From the NCBI GenBank assembly GCA_963666575.2, contig CAXXYG010000020.1:1-64000 (forward strand): a stretch of 64,000 bases of DNA, given 5' to 3'. Origin of the DNA: JABMQB01 sp963666575 (GTDB lineage Bacteria > Bacteroidota > Bacteroidia > Bacteroidales > Prolixibacteraceae). The notes beneath the pieces are model-generated. The model saw only the letters and a list, made by a program, of their open reading frames with translations. It made no database searches and was not told the DNA's origin. Of this stretch, positions 25,593 to 34,874 are shown piece by piece. Positions within the stretch are counted from its first letter, which is position 1, and each line of letters begins with the position of its first letter. Both the position numbers and the translations under genes were made by a program.

Positions 25593-25772
25593 CTGTTTTT
25601 ATGTCATTCCAGGTAATTAATTCCATATTATTTTTTTATCATCGAATGCCGGGTGGAATTAAATGAGGTATAGTTCATAGCACAGGTTTTCTAAAACTCA
25701 ACTGTTTCCTGAAGAACATTTTTAATTTACAGTTTTATGTTTATTCATAGATCAATACCAAGAGATTGAAAA

Positions 25773-26666
25773 TTAATCTATTACAAATCCCTCAATTAAT
25801 TTTTTTGTGTGTACGGGAAGTTCTGTGGAATAAATTTTAAATTTTTCGATGCCCATTTCAGTAAACCACTTTCCCCAGTATTTTTTAATGATGTCTTCGT
25901 CCACTAAGTTTTGTTTCGAAGGATTTACCTCAAGGACTAATACTTCGAGGTTGTTCAGATTTGATGCCTCGCTAATAAATCCATAATCATTTTCTTCGAA
26001 TTTTTTGACCCAATTTGGATTGTTACGGAAGTGTTCACCTGATAAAAATGGCCCTGTGAGATACGATGTTCGATTTTTAATTCTATTTACCGAATTATCG
26101 AAATACATATAACCATCAGTAAGTACGATTAGGATATTTCTGTATTCAGGTGATTTATCAACACAAAAATCAGTTGCATTTTGTTTAAAAAAACGCCAGA
26201 TATCGGAACCGGGGTATCCTTTTTTATTGCCATCGTTTAATGCCATCTCATAAATGGAGGTAATACCCGACCGGTAATCAGAGATTAAATTTTCATAATT
26301 GTGTTTAAGCTCCGGTTTGTTTGCGGGGTCTAATCTGATTGCTAATTTTTCGGCAACACCTGCAATTTCGCTGTTATTCGACGAAGGATAAAAAAATACT
26401 TTTATTTGATCTCGCACATAAAAAAGTTTTTTCTTTTTAATGTGGTTTTTAAACATTTCGGCGATGGACATGATGATGGTAGTATCCTTATTGATTTGAT
26501 TTTTAACAGTAATCCTGTCTGATAAATCAATTAAAATACTGATGTTTAATTGTTGCGGGAGTTTTATTTTGGTTTCCCCAATGGTTTCTTTTTTGCTGTT
26601 ATCGCCTGAGCATCCAAAAATGGATAATAAAAACAAAACACTTACCAAACAATGGATTTTCCTCAT
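25773..26666 (-). CDS. Lipoprotein with von Willebrand factor A-like domain
   Basis: 297 residues. Lipobox LLSIFGC puts the lipidated Cys at 19, so it is a periplasm-facing lipoprotein. A VWA-like core follows: NISILIDLSDRITVK (metal-site strand D-x-S-D-R instead of D-x-S-x-S), a long insert, and RNILIVLTDGYMYFDN as the later MIDAS Asp strand. The middle part has RDQIKVFFYPSSNN. The start overlaps the stop of the gene upstream by ATGA, so the two are translationally coupled: the coiled-coil membrane protein at 26663-27868 is the natural partner. I do not know a characterised homologue of this pair. It could sense or tether something in the envelope. No enzyme motif is visible. Confidence 0.65.
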   Translation of the reverse strand: MRKIHCLVSVLFLLSIFGCSGDNSKKETIGETKIKLPQQLNISILIDLSDRITVKNQINKDTTIIMSIAEMFKNHIKKKKLFYVRDQIKVFFYPSSNNSEIAGVAEKLAIRLDPANKPELKHNYENLISDYRSGITSIYEMALNDGNKKGYPGSDIWRFFKQNATDFCVDKSPEYRNILIVLTDGYMYFDNSVNRIKNRTSYLTGPFLSGEHFRNNPNWVKKFEENDYGFISEASNLNNLEVLVLEVNPSKQNLVDEDIIKKYWGKWFTEMGIEKFKIYSTELPVHTKKLIEGFVID

Positions 26667-27868
26667 AGCTTTCCTCCTTGAATATTAACTTCTAAAAACT
26701 GTGTAGCAATATTTTCGGCTTCTTTAATTTCAGTGTCGCCAATGTGGTTTGCCGACATGTATTGTATCCATCCGGTCATAAATTGATAATGGATTCGGCC
26801 AAATTCTTCGGTATTAAAAACAAACGAATTTAATTGTGATTCCTGATTTTTTATCTCCGGATCGATGTCCCGGATAATGAGTTCTGTTTTATCAATTTCA
26901 TCATTCAGTTTATCAATGGTTTGTTCTTTTCGTTTGATTTTATCGTGCCTGATTTTTACCAGGGTGGCAACCTTGTCCAGTTTTTTATACGAGTTCATAA
27001 CAAAACTAAACACAAGCCCCCATACAATATATGCCACAAATCCTGCAAAAATCACCACCCAAAAATTAACATCCTGAAATGCCTTAAGAACAGTATAATC
27101 TTCGGTTTCCAAAGTTTGGTTCACACTTTGTAATCCTTCGGAGATTTTATAAGCTAAAAACCCGTCAAAAATAAATGTTACCATTAACAGGAAAAGGACT
27201 TTTATATAATTTACAAGGAGTTTTTTCTCAGTGAATTTATGGATCAAATAGCCCAGTGCAATAAAAACAAAGGGCATCAAAATTATGAATGCAAATTCAC
27301 CAAAACCATCACTTAACGCTGAACTATAGGCATTGGGTGCGAGCATGGCTTCGGTTAATCCTATTTCGGGTGAGAACACCCTGAAAAAAGCTGAATAAGA
27401 AGCTGAACTGTAAAAAATGTACAAATAAACGGTGAGGAAAAAGAGGATAAAACTGCCAATATAGAAAGCCACTTTTTCGGCTTTTTCTCCTATGTATTCC
27501 TGTGGATTGTGTTTTATATCGTCTATTTCGTTATTTAATTTGTCTATTTCGGTTTTTATACCCGGAATTTTAGTTTCAGCAATATGTTTGCACCTTTTTT
27601 CGTAATTCTCTTTTTTTACCTGCAACTCTTCAAATTTAAGTTTAACAGGTTCTTTCAATTTTTGCTGAAGGGCGCTGTTTTCTTTTAACTCTTGCTTGTA
27701 ATCCTGATATATGCGGTGCAGGTTTATTTTTAACGCAGGAATCTTGCCAAATGAATGTTTTGCCTGAAGGAAACCATAATCGCTGTAATTAATTTTTTCG
27801 ATGGTTTTTTGTTTAATATCCTTCGCAGGTTCTTTTTTTGTTACAAACAATTTTTTTACCAGTTCCAT
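26663..27868 (-). CDS. Four-helix membrane protein with two coiled coils, partner of the VWA lipoprotein
   Basis: 401 residues, family not recognised. Layout: basic N-terminal tail, coiled coil about 45-125 (LKFEELQVKKENYEKRCKHI, GIKTEIDKLNNEIDDI), TM1 about 130-150, a loop of about 40 residues, TM2 about 190-212, TM3 about 220-242, TM4 about 268-292, then a second coiled coil about 295-345 (IRHDKIKRKEQTIDKLNDEI) and a C-terminal domain. Both coiled coils should be on the same (cytoplasmic) side. It ends with TGA overlapping the start of the VWA lipoprotein gene. This membrane-to-lipoprotein arrangement suggests an envelope-spanning complex of unknown function. Confidence 0.6.
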   Translation of the reverse strand: MELVKKLFVTKKEPAKDIKQKTIEKINYSDYGFLQAKHSFGKIPALKINLHRIYQDYKQELKENSALQQKLKEPVKLKFEELQVKKENYEKRCKHIAETKIPGIKTEIDKLNNEIDDIKHNPQEYIGEKAEKVAFYIGSFILFFLTVYLYIFYSSASYSAFFRVFSPEIGLTEAMLAPNAYSSALSDGFGEFAFIILMPFVFIALGYLIHKFTEKKLLVNYIKVLFLLMVTFIFDGFLAYKISEGLQSVNQTLETEDYTVLKAFQDVNFWVVIFAGFVAYIVWGLVFSFVMNSYKKLDKVATLVKIRHDKIKRKEQTIDKLNDEIDKTELIIRDIDPEIKNQESQLNSFVFNTEEFGRIHYQFMTGWIQYMSANHIGDTEIKEAENIATQFLEVNIQGGKL

Positions 27869-28072
27869 ATTTTCCGTTTTATTTTTAACATGTTTTTTAG
27901 CGGATTAATATCCTTTTTATAAAAAATATAAAGCAGGAGGGCAACACATTAATTGAACACGTTTAAAAGTTTTCTAAGGAAATAACTCTTTTATTGAGTC
28001 GAAATTGTATGGGCTACAAAGTTTTATGAGCGGTTATTTTATTTTTGGGAAATTGGCAACCCATTATTATTG

Positions 28073-28161
28073 GCACTGAAAGTGCAGTTTGTTTTAGCAC
28101 AAAGTAACACTTTGTGGTTACAATGTGATGATAATTTAGGTCCTGAAAGGACAACTTTCAG
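28073..28161. repeat. Cluster of three small hairpins (REP-like element)
   Basis: GCACT-gaa-AGTGC (28073-28085), ACAAAGT-AAC-ACTTTGT (28099-28115) and CTGAAAG-GACAA-CTTTCAG (28143-28161) follow one another within 90 bases downstream of the GH16 gene. Such hairpin strings resemble extragenic repeats tied to IS200-type REP transposases in Bacteroidota. None could be confirmed elsewhere in the window. They could also act as an mRNA 3' stabiliser. Confidence 0.5.
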
Positions 28162-28228
28162 TTTAAGGTATTGCCATTGATTCGCATTATGTATTGGTTT
28201 GTTTGATTGAAATACAGATATTGGAGGA

Positions 28229-30100
28229 TTATTTTTTTGAAAATTTAATAATGGTATTTTTAGAATTACCAACCATTCGGGCAAAATAAATTCCGGATGA
28301 TAAATCGGAAACATTCATTTTAAATAGTTCGGCACTATTTAAAACAGTTTGTGAGGCAAATACCTTTCCGTTTAATCCTATTATCTCAATCTGCTTAAAA
28401 ATGTCCTCTCCAAATGAAACAGTTAACCAATCGGTAACAGGGTTTGGGTATAGTTTGATTTCTGAAGAGGTGAATTTTTTGGTAACTCCTGTTTCAACTC
28501 TGTTCATAACCGTAATGGTTACAATACTTAAAACAGAATGAATACCATCTGAAACTTCAATAATTAAAATGTCGCCTTTGTCAGTTTCGTAATCCAATGG
28601 TTTTTCAAGAAAAAGTTGTCCGTCAGAATTTATTGAATATGTACCATTAAAGTTTCCCGATTGGATGGAATAAAATAATTGATCGCCATCGATATCAAAT
28701 CCAGCTACTGTCCCAAGTTCCGAAAAAACGGCTGTGTCCTCAGGGACAGAAATGGTTAGGTTTTCAGTTTGGGGAAAATTGTCATTTGTATTTGAAATAG
28801 TAATGGTAACTGTTGAAGTTGAAACAAAAGTGCCATCTGAAATTTCAACGGTTAATGTGTTTGTTTGATTTGACTCATAGTCAAGAGCCGAATTTAGTAT
28901 TATGCTTCCATCGGATAAAATATAAAAGGTATTGACACCATTTTGAGAAATGAGTTTATAATTAACCGCATCTCCATCGGCATCGAAACCCTGTATTGTC
29001 CCAATAAGAGTGCCGGGACTTGTATTTTCCGGGATAATAATTTCGAGCGGTTCAGCCTCAGGTGTGTTGTCGTTAATGTTGCTTACCGATATAGAAATAG
29101 TGGAAGTGGTAAATAAATCACCGGCAAAGGTTTTGATTGTAAGTTGGTGGGTTTTCGAAGTTTCGTAATCAGGCGCTTTAGTTAAACGAATGGTTCCATC
29201 TTCTGCAATCGTATACATGTTATTATCATTTCCTGAAACGATTGTAAAAACTAATTCTTCAGGATCATAACCAGGAGTATTTAGTGTTCCTAATATGGTT
29301 GAAAGAGGTGTGTCTTCAGGGATTCCTATCATTAAATCTTCAACAACGGGTTGTTTGTAAACCTTAACAGCTCTGATTAATACTTCTACACTTTTAAGGT
29401 CGGTTGGAGCATCGCCATTAAATAACCACACATTCAGATGGAGTTTTTCAGTTGAGGGTTCAGGAATATTGTTGCCGGTATAGTCCCATTCGTTGATGAG
29501 TGTTGAATCGGCAGAAAAAACATGATGCCCCTCCCAACTTTTATAACTGATTTTGTCAGGGCTCCAAACAAACCGGTGTGTCGAAAGGTTTTGGGTTTGT
29601 TTGATGTAAAAGTTATGATTGTTGCCATCAACAGTATAAGGCTGGGTTGTATACCAACCTACATTTTCACGGTTCGAATTCCCAAATTTTGTAAATTCAA
29701 TATCTATTTCATTGTTGTCGTTGAGGTATGTAAACATACCGAGTACAACATTTTTATTAAAGTTGTCTATTTTGCTCGAAACATAAAATCGGTACTCGCC
29801 ATAACCTAAAGATTCATCAAGAGAAACCTCTGAACAGTACCATTTTCCGCTGATTTTTTGAATGGTTAAATGTAAAATCCCTTCATCGTCAACCCAAACC
29901 GAAGTGGGTGAATCTGACCAGTAATTTCCTCCGGGATTTCCTTTTTTTGTTCTGACACTCCAATTGTATCCCGAAAAATTAATAGTTGTAGTTGTTGAAT
30001 GAATAGCAGGTATGGTATCTTTTTTCAGGGACGGCAAACCGTAATTATCTCCTACTGCTAGAAACAGAATCATAAATACCACCAAATACAACTTTCTCAT
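28229..30100 (-). CDS. Secreted GH16 glucanase-like protein with cadherin repeats and T9SS sorting domain
   Basis: 623 residues from ATG 30100 (ATG 30109 possible). Signal peptide KLYLVVFMILFLAVG. GH16 domain about 40-255 (numbers from ATG 30109): the catalytic motif NEIDIEF gives Glu134 nucleophile, Asp136 and Glu138 acid/base; VWVDDEGILHLTI and RFVWSPDKISYKSWEG are typical of this fold. Three cadherin-like repeats follow (about 255-350, 350-445, 445-540), each with ALDYES/DYET-type and N-x-N-D-N linker motifs that bind calcium. The C-terminus (about 555-626, LYPNPVTDWLTVSFG, SGIYFARM) is a type A sorting domain for type IX secretion. It is probably exposed at or shed from the cell surface and attacks a beta-glucan or related marine polysaccharide; the substrate is not determined. 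Confidence 0.87.
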   Translation of the reverse strand: MRKLYLVVFMILFLAVGDNYGLPSLKKDTIPAIHSTTTTINFSGYNWSVRTKKGNPGGNYWSDSPTSVWVDDEGILHLTIQKISGKWYCSEVSLDESLGYGEYRFYVSSKIDNFNKNVVLGMFTYLNDNNEIDIEFTKFGNSNRENVGWYTTQPYTVDGNNHNFYIKQTQNLSTHRFVWSPDKISYKSWEGHHVFSADSTLINEWDYTGNNIPEPSTEKLHLNVWLFNGDAPTDLKSVEVLIRAVKVYKQPVVEDLMIGIPEDTPLSTILGTLNTPGYDPEELVFTIVSGNDNNMYTIAEDGTIRLTKAPDYETSKTHQLTIKTFAGDLFTTSTISISVSNINDNTPEAEPLEIIIPENTSPGTLIGTIQGFDADGDAVNYKLISQNGVNTFYILSDGSIILNSALDYESNQTNTLTVEISDGTFVSTSTVTITISNTNDNFPQTENLTISVPEDTAVFSELGTVAGFDIDGDQLFYSIQSGNFNGTYSINSDGQLFLEKPLDYETDKGDILIIEVSDGIHSVLSIVTITVMNRVETGVTKKFTSSEIKLYPNPVTDWLTVSFGEDIFKQIEIIGLNGKVFASQTVLNSAELFKMNVSDLSSGIYFARMVGNSKNTIIKFSKK

Positions 30101-30395
30101 AAAGTACATTAATTAGTTGCCATTTTTTGAGTTTAACAGCTTACAATAGTAACCGTTAAATAAACAGATAGTTTTTAGAATATTAAATAAGGTAAAACCT
30201 GATATATCTGTTATGCATGGAAGGTTTAGTTAGACTTAAATAAAAAGAATGTTGCATTTAAGTTGTATAAAATCCCTAAATCTCTTATAGGTGACATTTG
30301 GCATTTGCATGTGTTTCAGGTGCTTGGAGGATAATCCCCTTGAGAGGTTCAGGGTAAAATACGGCAATAAATGGTTTCATTACTTTTATTAAATC

Positions 30396-30445
30396 GGGGC
30401 AGAAAATTAAATGTACTAATACAGTTTCATTTAATCTTCTGCCCC
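30396..30445 (-). terminator. Large hairpin at the end of the 30480-30854 gene
   Basis: GGGGCAGAA (30396-30404) pairs with TTCTGCCCC (30437-30445), with ATTAAATG/CATTTAAT extending the stem inward. It lies directly behind the stop of the minus-strand gene. No long T-run follows on that strand, so it may work as an RNA stabiliser as well as a terminator. The rest of the gap (30110-30395) shows nothing else. Confidence 0.6.
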
Positions 30446-30479
30446 AATAAATATCAACCAATCAATTAGATAATCTTTA

Positions 30480-30854
30480 TTATGAGTTTATTAAAATCAT
30501 ACGGAAAACATGCTGTGTTAAAACTCCTTCCATTTTCCTGGCTTTTTCAACTTTAATATTTAGGCTTATCGATTTTAATGCTGTTACTATTAACCACACT
30601 AATGATGCGATTCCTAAAAATACACCTGCGTAAGCAACTAGCTGGAACGTTTCAATTGATAAGGATTGAGCATTTATTTCGCCTGCTGATTTTATAAATA
30701 ATTGTGACATAATTATAAGGAAAACCGAAATAATAAATACACCGGCCATAATATTCCTTGAGCGTTTGACCTTCCTTTCATGTTTTTCACATTCTTCTCT
30801 GTGTTTGCTGGCTTTGTTCAACTTGAACATATCAGCCTGATTTGATTTAACCAT
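30480..30854 (-). CDS. Small membrane protein with two transmembrane segments
   Basis: 124 residues, family not recognised. A charged N-terminus (KASKHREECEKHERKVKRSR) precedes TM1 (IMAGVFIISVFLIIMSQLFI, about 35-54) and TM2 (LVAYAGVFLGIASLVWLIVT, about 72-91). A basic tail with an amphipathic helix follows (NIKVEKARKMEGVLTQHVFR). Both ends should be cytoplasmic. It is a single gene with its own 3' hairpin, pointing away from the efflux operon. No role can be inferred. Confidence 0.55.
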   Translation of the reverse strand: MVKSNQADMFKLNKASKHREECEKHERKVKRSRNIMAGVFIISVFLIIMSQLFIKSAGEINAQSLSIETFQLVAYAGVFLGIASLVWLIVTALKSISLNIKVEKARKMEGVLTQHVFRMILINS

Positions 30855-31278
30855 CTTTTAAAGCATTTTAGATTAATTTCAATTGTTCGTTAATAATTCA
30901 ATTGGATTTTCCAATCTCATGTCTAGCACAATGGGTTTGTTTAAAACATATAAAACTGGTTTATTCAAATTTCCCGCCAAATAGAAAAATAAATCAGGAA
31001 AACTTTGCTGTGGCTTCCCATAAGCCTGTGATAACAGGGGTTATAATAAAATTGGATTTTTTTATCTTTTTTTATTTTAGATCAAAGGATTACCAATTCT
31101 GTCCCAAAATAGGACAAAAAAAATCATTTTAGTCTTTTAATTTGAAATGGAGGCTCGCATTACACTGATTTTACATGCAGGAATTTTCCTTTATTCAAGC
31201 ACTTTGTTTGTTTTTATCGCCTTAAAGAAGTCTCATTACGTCAGTTTTGCTTTTGATTTTATCTGATAAAAATCCCAA
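30855..31278. other. Intergenic region upstream of the efflux operon
   Basis: About 420 bases with no convincing gene (a 76-codon plus-strand frame at 30902 has no protein-like pattern). It contains an inverted repeat TGTCC-N7-GGACA at 31100-31116 inside a run of A, which may bind a regulator. Confidence 0.35.
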
Positions 31279-31360
31279 CGGTAAAAAAAGCCTTTCCATC
31301 GGTAAAAAATGCGAGTTCTTCTATTCTGTTTTTTACATCCATGCTTGATACATAGATTTG
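31279..31360 (+). promoter_or_regulatory. Activator-type promoter of the efflux operon, shared element
   Basis: Two direct repeats CGGTAAAAAA (31279 and 31300) are exactly 21 bases apart, the period expected for LytTR-type dimers. They are followed by GCGAGTTCTTCTATT and a -7 box TAGATTTG (31353-31360). The stretch 31279-31325 aligns gap-free with 17641-17687 upstream of the W-M repeat gene, and the distance to the -7 box is the same. No good -33 box is present. The LytTR regulator encoded at 37722-38435 in the same region is the likeliest binder (inferred). Confidence 0.58.
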
Positions 31361-31474
31361 GTTCAAACAATTTTTACAGAGATGGAACGAGCTTTAAGGA
31401 AAATATTAAAAAACAATTATCAGGCAATGAGGCAAGTTACATCAAATGCCATTGAAAATAAAAATTTATATGAG

Positions 31475-32809
31475 ATGAAGACAAAAACAATTTTTCAACT
31501 AGCACTTATTTTTTTCCCGATGGTTATAGCGGCTCAAACGAACGATGCTGTTAAAACCTGGACTTTGGAAGAATGTATTACCTATGCCCTAAATGAAAAC
31601 ATTCAGGTACGGAAAAGTGATTTATCAAATCAATCGTATCAGGTTTACAGCGAACAGGCAACCAATCAAAAACTACCATCGGTGAATGCGTCGGTAAGGC
31701 AAAATTTTGGTTGGGGAAACCAGCAGGACATGGCCACCGGCGAGTCTTCTTTTAAAGGGAATAACAGCACCAATTATTCAGTGAATTCAAGTGTTACTGT
31801 TTACAGTGGATTAAAACTTAACTACCGAATTAAACAGGCACTGTTAAATATCGAAAGCGGAAAATACAATTCAGAAACCATTAAAGAATCGGTTACGCTG
31901 AATGTTTTAAACGGATTTCTACAGGTTCTTTTTGCCGAAGAGCAAGTAAAAAATGCTGAAAAACAAATTGAATCAACCACTGAACAATTAAACTTAGCCG
32001 GGGAGAGGTTAAACCTGAGTATTATTTCACGTTCGGATTATCTACAGGTAAAATCACAATTGGCAAGCGAAAAATTAAGTATGGCCAATGCACAAAGCCA
32101 GCTTTCAATTGCAAAAGTAAATCTGATGCAATTGATGGAACTTCAGGTAAGCAGTGATTTTTTTGTTTCTCATCCAAACATGGAAGAGTTGTTAAATCAG
32201 AATGTTTCGCCTAATCCACAGGAAGTTTATAGTTTAGCTTTAGGAATAAAACCACAAATTAAAAATGCAGCAATTCAAAAAGAAAGTGCGGTGTTAGATG
32301 AAAAAATATCAGCTGCCGATTATTATCCAACTCTTTCGTTAGATGGTGGATTAGGAACAGGTTATTCAAGCCTTTCAACAGGAATGAATTATTTCGATCA
32401 GTTGGATAATCAAATTTCTCCTTCAGTTGGATTATCTCTTTCTATCCCAATTTTTCAGAAAAAACAGGTTAAAACGAATATTTCGCTCGCAAAAATTGGG
32501 ATAAAAGACGCAGAATTAAATGAAATTGATACTAAAAATCAGTTGCGGAAAGAAATTGAACAAGCATGTGTCGATGTTACTTCGGCTCAAATTGAGTTTG
32601 AAGCCAGTCTTGAAAAATTTTCGGCAACCGATGAATCGTATGAACTGGCCAATGAAAAGTTTAATCAAGGATTAATTAACTCGGTTGATTTCCTTTTCGA
32701 AAAAACCAATTTGATTGTTGCCGAAAGCCAGCTTTTACAATCAAAATATAATTTAATTTTTAGTTATAAAATCTTGGATTTTTATTCAGGAGTTCCCATT
32801 CAATTATAG
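31475..32809 (+). CDS. TolC-family outer membrane efflux protein
   Basis: 444 residues from ATG 31475; the open frame reaches back to 31358, but that start lies in the promoter box. A signal peptide (KTKTIFQLALIFFPMVIAAQ) is followed by WTLEECITYALNENIQVRKS, the typical start of the first OEP repeat. Long helices with heptad patterns (VKNAEKQIESTTEQLNLAGE, LIVAESQLLQSKYNLIFSYK) make the periplasmic barrel; LSLSIPIFQKKQVKTNISLA is the second beta-hairpin region. It is the outer membrane channel of the tripartite pump encoded by the next three genes. First gene of the operon. Confidence 0.92.
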   Translation: MKTKTIFQLALIFFPMVIAAQTNDAVKTWTLEECITYALNENIQVRKSDLSNQSYQVYSEQATNQKLPSVNASVRQNFGWGNQQDMATGESSFKGNNSTNYSVNSSVTVYSGLKLNYRIKQALLNIESGKYNSETIKESVTLNVLNGFLQVLFAEEQVKNAEKQIESTTEQLNLAGERLNLSIISRSDYLQVKSQLASEKLSMANAQSQLSIAKVNLMQLMELQVSSDFFVSHPNMEELLNQNVSPNPQEVYSLALGIKPQIKNAAIQKESAVLDEKISAADYYPTLSLDGGLGTGYSSLSTGMNYFDQLDNQISPSVGLSLSIPIFQKKQVKTNISLAKIGIKDAELNEIDTKNQLRKEIEQACVDVTSAQIEFEASLEKFSATDESYELANEKFNQGLINSVDFLFEKTNLIVAESQLLQSKYNLIFSYKILDFYSGVPIQL

Positions 32810-32831
32810 AACAATTTAAAATAATAATGTG

Positions 32832-34064
32832 ATGAAAAAGAAAATGATTATTATAATAAGTGCAATTATTGCCGTAGTTGTTGTCGCCTTTTTAGTAATT
32901 GGCCGTTCAAATAGTAGCGCAGCAAAAATTGCGATTGAAACCGCTAAAACTGAAAAAGGGACAATTAGCAGGACCGTATCGGCTACCGGTACTTTGGAGG
33001 CAATCACAACCGTTGAAGTAGGTACACAGGTTTCAGGAATTGTTGAAGAATTATTAGTTGATTTTAATTCGTATGTAAAAAAAGGACAGTTGTTGGCAAA
33101 ATTAGATACTACTAATTTAGCAGCCAGCCTCGATCAAACAAGGGCATCACTTGCCAGTTCAAAAGCCGAAATGGATTACCAGGAAGCTAATTATAACCGA
33201 TTGTTACCGTTGATGGATAAAAAATTGATCTCACAATCTGATTTTGATCAAACACTTTATAATTTGAACAAAGCGAAAGCCAATTATAACAGTGCATTGG
33301 CTCAGCATAAAAGAAACCAGATCAATCTTGATTATGCTTTTATTTATTCACCTATTGATGGGATAGTTCTAAACAGGGCTGTTGAACAGGGGCAAACAGT
33401 TGCAGCAAGTTTTAATACACCAACACTTTTTACTATTGCCAATGATTTAACACAAATGCGTGTTGAAGCCGATGTGGATGAAGCCGATATTGGCCAGGTT
33501 AAACAAGGGCAACGTGTTGAATTTAGTGTGGATGCTTATCCTGAAGTTGTATTTAATGGAGAAGTAACTGAAGTACGACTAGAGCCTACAGTTACCAATA
33601 ACGTGGTAACTTATACTATTATTATATCAGCGCCCAATCCTGATTATAAATTAATGCCTGGCTTAACAGCTGAAACAAATATTTATGTTCTGGAGAAAAA
33701 AGAATTGGTAGTAGTTCCCAGTAAAGCGATACGTTTTAAACCCGATGAAAAATTGATGGCCAGTTATATGCGCAGCAATTTTAAGCCAGGAGAAGGCAAG
33801 CCTGAACTTCCTGAGGTGAACGGAGAAATGATTCCTCCTCCGGGTTCAAACCAACAAGGTGAAAAAACAGTGTGGGTAAAACGCGATTCAATGTTACGTC
33901 CTGTCGTTGTTAAAACAGGACTAGATGATGATATTAAAGTTGAAATTATTTCAGGTTTAAAAATAGGTGATGAAGTAATTCTCTCGATGAAAGAAGAAAA
34001 AAACGAAGCTGAAGAGGATTCGGGTAGCCGTTCATTTATGCCAGGGCCTCCGGGAAGAAGGTAA
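32832..34064 (+). CDS. Periplasmic adaptor (membrane fusion protein, MacA/HlyD type)
   Basis: 410 residues from ATG 32832 (the GTG just before is in frame). One N-terminal membrane anchor (MIIIISAIIAVVVVAFLVIG), then ISRTVSATGTLEAITTVEVG (beta-barrel/lipoyl start), a short coiled-coil hairpin (about 95-165: LDQTRASLASSKAEMDYQEA), lipoyl half YIYSPIDGIVLNRAVEQGQT-type, and a membrane-proximal domain. The tail is Pro/Gly rich (MPGPPGRR). It links the MacB-like inner membrane ABC pump (next genes) to the TolC protein. Confidence 0.91.
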   Translation: MKKKMIIIISAIIAVVVVAFLVIGRSNSSAAKIAIETAKTEKGTISRTVSATGTLEAITTVEVGTQVSGIVEELLVDFNSYVKKGQLLAKLDTTNLAASLDQTRASLASSKAEMDYQEANYNRLLPLMDKKLISQSDFDQTLYNLNKAKANYNSALAQHKRNQINLDYAFIYSPIDGIVLNRAVEQGQTVAASFNTPTLFTIANDLTQMRVEADVDEADIGQVKQGQRVEFSVDAYPEVVFNGEVTEVRLEPTVTNNVVTYTIIISAPNPDYKLMPGLTAETNIYVLEKKELVVVPSKAIRFKPDEKLMASYMRSNFKPGEGKPELPEVNGEMIPPPGSNQQGEKTVWVKRDSMLRPVVVKTGLDDDIKVEIISGLKIGDEVILSMKEEKNEAEEDSGSRSFMPGPPGRR

Positions 34065-34113
34065 TATTTTACCAGGTTGGACTTAATGTTGGAAACAGTT
34101 TAAAATTAAAAAA

Positions 34114-34863
34114 ATGGAAAACACAATTATAGATGTCACTCAATTAAAGAAGTATTACCAGGTTGGCGAAGTAACAGTCAGGGCACTTCGGAAGGTTGAT
34201 ATGACTATTCAAAAAGGGGAATTTGTTGCCATTATGGGAACAAGTGGCTCTGGCAAATCAACCATGTTAAATGTGTTGGGGTGCCTTGATAAGCCTACTT
34301 CGGGCGAGTACTTGCTTGATGGCATAAATATGGGCGATTTAAATAAAAACCAGTTGGCCCACTTAAGAAATGAAAAATTGGGATTTGTTTTTCAATCATA
34401 CAATCTTTTACCGCGGACTACAGCTCTTGAAAATGTAGAATTGCCGTTGTATTATAATTCGAAAATAAGATCCAAAGAACGGAAAGAAAGGGCGCTTCAT
34501 GCGTTAGAACAAGTAGGTTTATCTGATAGGCTGCATCATACTCCCAATCAATTATCGGGAGGGCAGCAACAGCGTGTTGCCATTGCACGGTCGTTGGTAA
34601 ATGATCCGTTGGTTATTTTGGCCGACGAAGCAACAGGTAACCTTGATACGCGTACTTCATTCGAAATAATGGAACTATTCCAGAACCTTAACAGCAAAGG
34701 GAAAACCATTGTTTTTGTAACTCACGAAGCAGATATTGCCCGGTTTATGACCCGTAACATAATCTTTAGAGACGGACAGATTATGAAGGAAGTGAATGTC
34801 ACCGACCGCCATAACGCTACGGAATTAATTAAACAATTGCCTGTACAGGAAAATGAATTTTAA
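34114..34863 (+). CDS. MacB/LolD-type ABC transporter ATP-binding protein
   Basis: 249 residues with all ATPase motifs: Walker A GTSGSGKST (about 42-50), Q-loop FVFQSYNLLPRTTALENVEL, signature LSGGQQQRVAIARSL (about 146-160), Walker B VILADEATGNLD and the switch His in IVFVTHEAD. It is the separate nucleotide-binding subunit of the pump, whose membrane part is encoded 11 bases downstream. Confidence 0.94.
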   Translation: MENTIIDVTQLKKYYQVGEVTVRALRKVDMTIQKGEFVAIMGTSGSGKSTMLNVLGCLDKPTSGEYLLDGINMGDLNKNQLAHLRNEKLGFVFQSYNLLPRTTALENVELPLYYNSKIRSKERKERALHALEQVGLSDRLHHTPNQLSGGQQQRVAIARSLVNDPLVILADEATGNLDTRTSFEIMELFQNLNSKGKTIVFVTHEADIARFMTRNIIFRDGQIMKEVNVTDRHNATELIKQLPVQENEF

Positions 34864-34874
34864 ATCTTTTTAAG

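Noticed and set aside
30902..31132. 76-codon plus-strand frame before the efflux operon
   Set aside because: Composition looks like translated intergenic DNA. It overlaps the palindrome region and has no relation to its neighbours.
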